Part shown: piece after piece, positions 60,283-64,000 of the stretch | Layout of the letters: each line of letters starts with the position of its first letter | Numbering within the stretch: position 1 is the first letter of the stretch | DNA from: an uncultured Bacteroidales bacterium | GTDB taxonomy: Bacteria; Bacteroidota; Bacteroidia; Bacteroidales; Muribaculaceae | Reading direction: 5' to 3' | Assembly (NCBI GenBank): GCA_947573135.1 | Contig: CANPDU010000001.1 | Span: 1 to 64,000, forward strand | DNA length: 64,000 bases | The notes under the pieces: generated by a model | What the model saw: the letters and a program-made list of their open reading frames with translations, nothing else | What the model was told of the DNA's origin: nothing | The model's database searches: none | Program-made: the position numbers and the translations under genes

Positions 60283-61322
60283 TGTTTCGACGATTTCTTT
60301 TTCTTGTTTTTAAGTTCTTGTTTTTCCGCAAGATAGGCTTTGACAGTCTCTTCGATGCCCCTGCGGAGAGGATATTCGGTCCTGAAGCCGAAATCACGGA
60401 CTGCGTCAGAGACGTCGCAGTTCCAGTTGCGCTGGCGCATGATCTTGAATTTGTCGCGGTTGAGAGTCGACGCCTTCATGCGTGCCACTCCCCATTTTTC
60501 GGCGACAAACGACGCTATATAGGCTGTCCAGAGCGGCAGCTTGACCGGAATCACGAAGCGGCGTCCGAGTGTCCGGGCGACGATTGACCGGAATTCGGAC
60601 TGAGTGTAGGCACGCTCCTCGCTGATGATGTATTTTTTGTGGACGACACCGGCGGCGAGAGCGTCGAACATGGCGTTGACCAGATCATCGACGTAGATAA
60701 ATGTCAGCATCTGCTTGCGGTAGCCGACGCCGAAGTCCCAGTGGGCGTCGATCGACTTTATCATCATCAGATAGTCGCGTTCGTGAGGACCGTAGACTCC
60801 TGTCGGACGGAAAATTATCCACGGAAAGTCGGGCCGCGTCTCGAGAAATGTCTCGGCCTTGATCTTCGACAGTCCGTAGCGTGTGTTGGGATTCGGTATT
60901 GTCGACGATGTGATCGGGCTGTAGCCTTTTTCGTCGCCCGCGCCGAGCGCGCTGAGAGAGCTCATGAACAGAAATCGCTCCGGCACGAGCCCTTCGCGTT
61001 CGAGCATCAGCACGAAGTCGCGCAGATATAGATAGTTGATGCGGTTGAAATCGCCGAAGTTGGCGCATTTTGTCGCGCCGAGGTTCCAGATGATATAGTC
61101 CCACTTGCCGCTTTCGGGCGCGGCCGCTTTCAGGGCCTCGGCCATCGCGTCGCAGTCGTCGTAGTCGAGAACAGCGAAGCTGAGACGCGGGTCTGTCAGA
61201 TAGCGTCGCGACGTTGACTCGCGCACTCCGACAGTCGTGCGGTAGCCGCGGTCGAGAGCCGCCTTTGCGATAAAGCCGCCGATGAAACCTCCGGCGCCGA
61301 TGATGAGTATGCTTTTATCCAT
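60279..61322 (-). CDS. NAD-dependent epimerase/dehydratase
   Basis: 347 residues. The Rossmann motif GAGGFIGGFIAKA is at the N-terminus, followed by MSSLSALG with the catalytic Ser and RYGLSKIKAE with the YxxxK pair, then RPTGVYGP and FIYVDDLVNAM. An extended SDR acting on a nucleotide sugar or related compound. A lysine-rich tail ends the protein. It lies one base after the glycosyltransferase stop. Confidence 0.92.
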   Translation of the reverse strand: MDKSILIIGAGGFIGGFIAKAALDRGYRTTVGVRESTSRRYLTDPRLSFAVLDYDDCDAMAEALKAAAPESGKWDYIIWNLGATKCANFGDFNRINYLYLRDFVLMLEREGLVPERFLFMSSLSALGAGDEKGYSPITSSTIPNPNTRYGLSKIKAETFLETRPDFPWIIFRPTGVYGPHERDYLMMIKSIDAHWDFGVGYRKQMLTFIYVDDLVNAMFDALAAGVVHKKYIISEERAYTQSEFRSIVARTLGRRFVIPVKLPLWTAYIASFVAEKWGVARMKASTLNRDKFKIMRQRNWNCDVSDAVRDFGFRTEYPLRRGIEETVKAYLAEKQELKNKKKKSSKQ

Positions 61323-61323
61323 T

Positions 61324-62472
61324 TCAGAGATATTTTTCGATGATAGCCTTGCGGTAGCAGGCCATGGTCAGACGTGCGAATTCGTCGGCCGAGAAGCGTT
61401 TGATATATTGCCGCCCGCGGGAGGCGAGCTTGTCACGGGTATAGATCTCTTCCGACAGGCGGCGCGCGTTGTCGACAAATGCGTCGACATCGTCGGGATC
61501 AACATATACGGCCCCGGGGCCGCCGGCTTCTTCGAGACACGATCCTGTCGCGGCGATCACCGGAGTGCCGGCCGACAGGGATTCGATTACGGGGATGCCG
61601 AAGCCCTCGTAGCGCGATGTGTAGGACGAGAACGAGGCCATGGCATAGAGTGCAGGAAGATCGGCGAAAGGCACGTGGTCGAGCAGCATGACGCGGTCAG
61701 ACAGGCCGTGTGACGAGATATAGGCGACCGTCTCACGGGCATAGTCGCTTTTGAAATTGCCGACTATGACCAGCGGCAGATCGAGCCGTTCGAGCGCCCT
61801 GACGGCGAGCATCTGGTTCTTGCGCCGCTGGACGGTGCCGACGCTGATGAAATAACGTTCCGGCAGTTGATAGGCCGCTCTTACTCTCTGACGGTCTTCA
61901 TAGCCAACCGGCAGACCGAAGCGCGGGTCACAGCCCTGATAGATTATGTCGATTTTTGCCGGGTCGATCTGATAGTCGCTGACAAGATCGTCGCGAGTCT
62001 TGCGGCTGATGGCTATGACGCGCGTGGCATTGCGGGCAGATCGGCTGTATTTGTAATCGTAGAGCGCACGATCGATCGGCTTATAGTCTTCGGGCACACG
62101 CCGGTAGATCAGATCGTGGATGGTGACCACAGCCGGAAACGCGGCGCGGCCGATGTTGAGCGGCAGTTCGTTGCTAAGGCCGTGATAGACCGATATGTCG
62201 TCGGCAGCCATCTGACGGGTCATCGCAGCCGTGCGCCAGAGCGAGCCGAAGCGGCGTCCGAATGATGTCGACGGACCGACAAGCTCGACATTGCCGCGTG
62301 CAAGCAGCGGAGCAAGCCGGTCGTTTTCTTTCAGCACGGGTGAATAGAGCCTGTAAGTGTTGCTCGGAAAGCCGACCGACAGGGTGTCGATCACATACCG
62401 GCTGTAGTTGCCCAGACCGGTGTTGTTGGCCACCGCCCGTTTGCCGTCATATCCTATAGTTAATCCTTCCAT
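61324..62472 (-). CDS. Group 1 glycosyltransferase (GT4-like)
   Basis: 382 residues from ATG 62472. The N-terminal acceptor domain has NTGLGNYSRYV and HGLSNELPL. The GT4 donor domain has ISVGTVQRRKNQM, FSSYTSRYEGFGIPVIES with the EX7E pattern, and AGTPVIAATGSCLEEAGG. It probably adds a hexose to a glycolipid or polysaccharide. First gene of the four-gene minus-strand run. Confidence 0.93.
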   Translation of the reverse strand: MEGLTIGYDGKRAVANNTGLGNYSRYVIDTLSVGFPSNTYRLYSPVLKENDRLAPLLARGNVELVGPSTSFGRRFGSLWRTAAMTRQMAADDISVYHGLSNELPLNIGRAAFPAVVTIHDLIYRRVPEDYKPIDRALYDYKYSRSARNATRVIAISRKTRDDLVSDYQIDPAKIDIIYQGCDPRFGLPVGYEDRQRVRAAYQLPERYFISVGTVQRRKNQMLAVRALERLDLPLVIVGNFKSDYARETVAYISSHGLSDRVMLLDHVPFADLPALYAMASFSSYTSRYEGFGIPVIESLSAGTPVIAATGSCLEEAGGPGAVYVDPDDVDAFVDNARRLSEEIYTRDKLASRGRQYIKRFSADEFARLTMACYRKAIIEKYL

Positions 62473-62530
62473 CGACTGCAAATTTAACGATTAACTCACG
62501 AAATGCAAAACGAAAACGGCGGCAACAGTC

Positions 62531-63670
62531 TCAATATCGCGGTTTGTAGCCTTCCTGAATATATTCGCCCATAGTTATGTCTCCGCTGAACGCACCTCTG
62601 TCTTTAAGAAGCTCTGCACATTCTTTTGCGGATTCAGGGCGCTTTACTCTGCCGAAAGTACTTCGGGAAGTCTCAGTGGATGTTGAAATTTCCCAGTCAA
62701 CTATATTGCCGATACATATAGCATAAGCTTTATAGTGGCCGTCAATCGGAAAGAACGCGACGTAGAGCGCGTCACGCGGTTCCTTAGGTTCGGGGAGTTT
62801 CCAGACATAGACTGTTTTGCCGTCAATGTCAACGGCTTCTACATTAATATCATCATTTGAAAACGGCGACCTGTAGCCCCCGGACAGCGGAGCAACTGAA
62901 TTGAGAAAATCGGGCGATGACAGCATCTCGCCGTCTTCATAAGTGATTTCGGGAGCGATAACCGACAGCCATTGATGTACGAAATAATATGGTGTCATGT
63001 CTCTTTTAGGCTTTCTGATATCACTGAGAAACTCTGTCGCCTGTTGTCGCTGCTCATCGTCGCTCTTAGTGTCGGCAATGACTTTTTCATACATCTCAGC
63101 TGCCTTTCCCTCCTGACCGGTTAAATAATAAACGCCGGCAAGATTTAGCATGACCGTGGGCTCTCCCGGATACAGGCTGTCGATTTCTTCAAATATTTTA
63201 ATAGCACCGGCATTGTCCTGGCGGTTTCCGGCTATTGCGCCCTTCATCGTCAATACATAAAGTTGTCGGGGAAAGACTTCGAGAAATCTGTCACACACAT
63301 CAAGAATGTTATAGTAGTTCATCCCGTATAATATGCTTAAAAACTCATATGCGCTATCCTGAGTCTCTGATTTTGCTTCTTCCGGAGTGAGTTTTTTGCC
63401 CGATAGTGACCAATTGAAATTGCTGTCGCGGGCATAGTCAAGCATACCGTTTATCGTTTCGGCAAGTTTGGTCGTATCAGCATTGTCTATCGCCGCAGTG
63501 GCGAGTATAAAGCGCAATTCGAGCCTGTCGGGCTCTTCTTTGATTTGTGACTCGATTGAGTCGTAGACGCAAATTCTGTCTTTTGTGGTTGTGACGGCCT
63601 TTTCCGAAGGACCGGCATAGGCATTTAACGCAAATATTGACGCCACAATAAAAAATAAAATCTTTTTCAT
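62531..63670 (-). CDS. Secreted TPR protein
   Basis: 379 residues with signal peptide (FALNAYAG). TPR-like helical repeats occur at about 115-225 (MLNLAGVYYLTGQEGKAAEMYEKV). The C-terminal 150 residues form a beta-rich region of unknown type (KTVYVWKLPEPK, YVAFFPIDGHYKAYAICIG). Periplasmic or surface location. Function unknown. Confidence 0.75.
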   Translation of the reverse strand: MKKILFFIVASIFALNAYAGPSEKAVTTTKDRICVYDSIESQIKEEPDRLELRFILATAAIDNADTTKLAETINGMLDYARDSNFNWSLSGKKLTPEEAKSETQDSAYEFLSILYGMNYYNILDVCDRFLEVFPRQLYVLTMKGAIAGNRQDNAGAIKIFEEIDSLYPGEPTVMLNLAGVYYLTGQEGKAAEMYEKVIADTKSDDEQRQQATEFLSDIRKPKRDMTPYYFVHQWLSVIAPEITYEDGEMLSSPDFLNSVAPLSGGYRSPFSNDDINVEAVDIDGKTVYVWKLPEPKEPRDALYVAFFPIDGHYKAYAICIGNIVDWEISTSTETSRSTFGRVKRPESAKECAELLKDRGAFSGDITMGEYIQEGYKPRY

Positions 63671-63747
63671 GATATAACAGGATTTTAAATTGTGCCCAAA
63701 TATAAGAAAATATCCGCTTCTGTTTATGAAATAAAAATAAAAAAGCG

Positions 63748-64000
63748 TTATTTATGGCGGGCGGCGTTGCGGAGAAGCTGGGGGAGCTTGGCGCGGCGGA
63801 CGGCGCTGTGACGGAAAACCGAGCGGTAGGTGTCGGCGTCCATGTTTCTTACGGCTTCGATGTCGAGGCGCATCAGTTCTTCTGATGGCCGGAATTCTTC
63901 AACGGCTTCTGATCCGGCGGTGCGGTTGTGAGGACAGACATCCTGACAGATGTCGCAGCCGTAGATGCGTCCGTCGAGACGCAGGCCGTCGGGCAGCTCG
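63748..64000 (-). CDS. queG: Epoxyqueuosine reductase, C-terminal part
   Basis: The frame enters from the right edge and ends at TAA 63748. It shows the ferredoxin-type cluster motif GCDICQDVCPHNR, followed by LDIEAVRNMDADTYRSVF and RRAKLPQLLRNA. These are the end of QueG, which reduces epoxyqueuosine to queuosine in tRNA using cobalamin and two 4Fe-4S clusters. The N-terminal part lies outside the window. Confidence 0.9.
   Translation of the reverse strand, partial: ELPDGLRLDGRIYGCDICQDVCPHNRTAGSEAVEEFRPSEELMRLDIEAVRNMDADTYRSVFRHSAVRRAKLPQLLRNAARHK

Overview
The window looks like a chromosome segment of a Bacteroidales gut anaerobe, plausibly Muribaculaceae. I infer this from the gene content: UpxY-type antiterminator, DUF5689 lipoproteins, BspA-type leucine-rich repeat protein, GldE, CotH lipoprotein, FecR/ECF pairs. 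It also fits the Bacteroidetes promoter grammar seen repeatedly on both strands (TTTG or TTG, 19-20 bp, TAnnTTTG). No rRNA, tRNA, CRISPR array or complete insertion sequence was found.

Layout. 1-1.9 kb: an ECF sigma factor, a FecR-like anti-sigma and an outer membrane receptor (cut by the window start), joined by ATGA overlaps. 2.2-15 kb: an accessory region. It holds a MobV relaxase with a possible oriT, a second relic MobV 3' end, an ECF sigma factor fused to an outer membrane barrel followed by CotH and a small lipoprotein, two of three ORF6N/RhuM-type genes with a shared phospholipase-D-like C-terminus, a DUF2339 membrane protein, and an XRE regulator plus unknown protein. Three 21-bp direct repeats may mark module borders. 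15-31 kb: msrB, a lipoprotein, a degenerate P-loop protein, then GH36 alpha-galactosidase, purN, a lipoprotein, an endonuclease I-like protein and an AraC regulator in one tight minus-strand run. Divergent from it are a porin, an imelysin, a dihaem cytochrome and a fused cytochrome c maturation protein. A DUF4143 ATPase gene follows, flanked by direct repeats.

31-42.5 kb: an envelope operon (coaX, an outer membrane protein, lptC, gldE), the third RhuM paralogue, a UpxY/nucleotide-sugar dehydratase pair with a long leader, rubrerythrin, MazG, deoC, and GYF/DUF2752 membrane proteins. 42.5-52.3 kb: a TonB-dependent receptor with two DUF5689 lipoproteins, then DUF3822-rsmD and a PepSY-like protein. 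52.4-57.3 kb: a 1245-residue BspA-like protein and a small gene preceded by a roughly 410-nt structured leader with its own promoter, then an intergenic region rich in palindromic repeats. 57.3-64 kb: a YafQ-like toxin-antitoxin pair, beta-carbonic anhydrase, an autoregulated-looking Fic gene, an operon of glycosyltransferase, epimerase, membrane protein and O-methyltransferase, a TPR protein, and the 3' end of queG.

The strongest candidate for something new is the 3.8-7.5 kb locus. A single polypeptide carries an ECF sigma domain, one membrane segment, a periplasmic linker and a C-terminal outer membrane barrel. A spaced DNA element shared upstream of this gene and upstream of the CotH gene looks like the sigma factor's own promoter.
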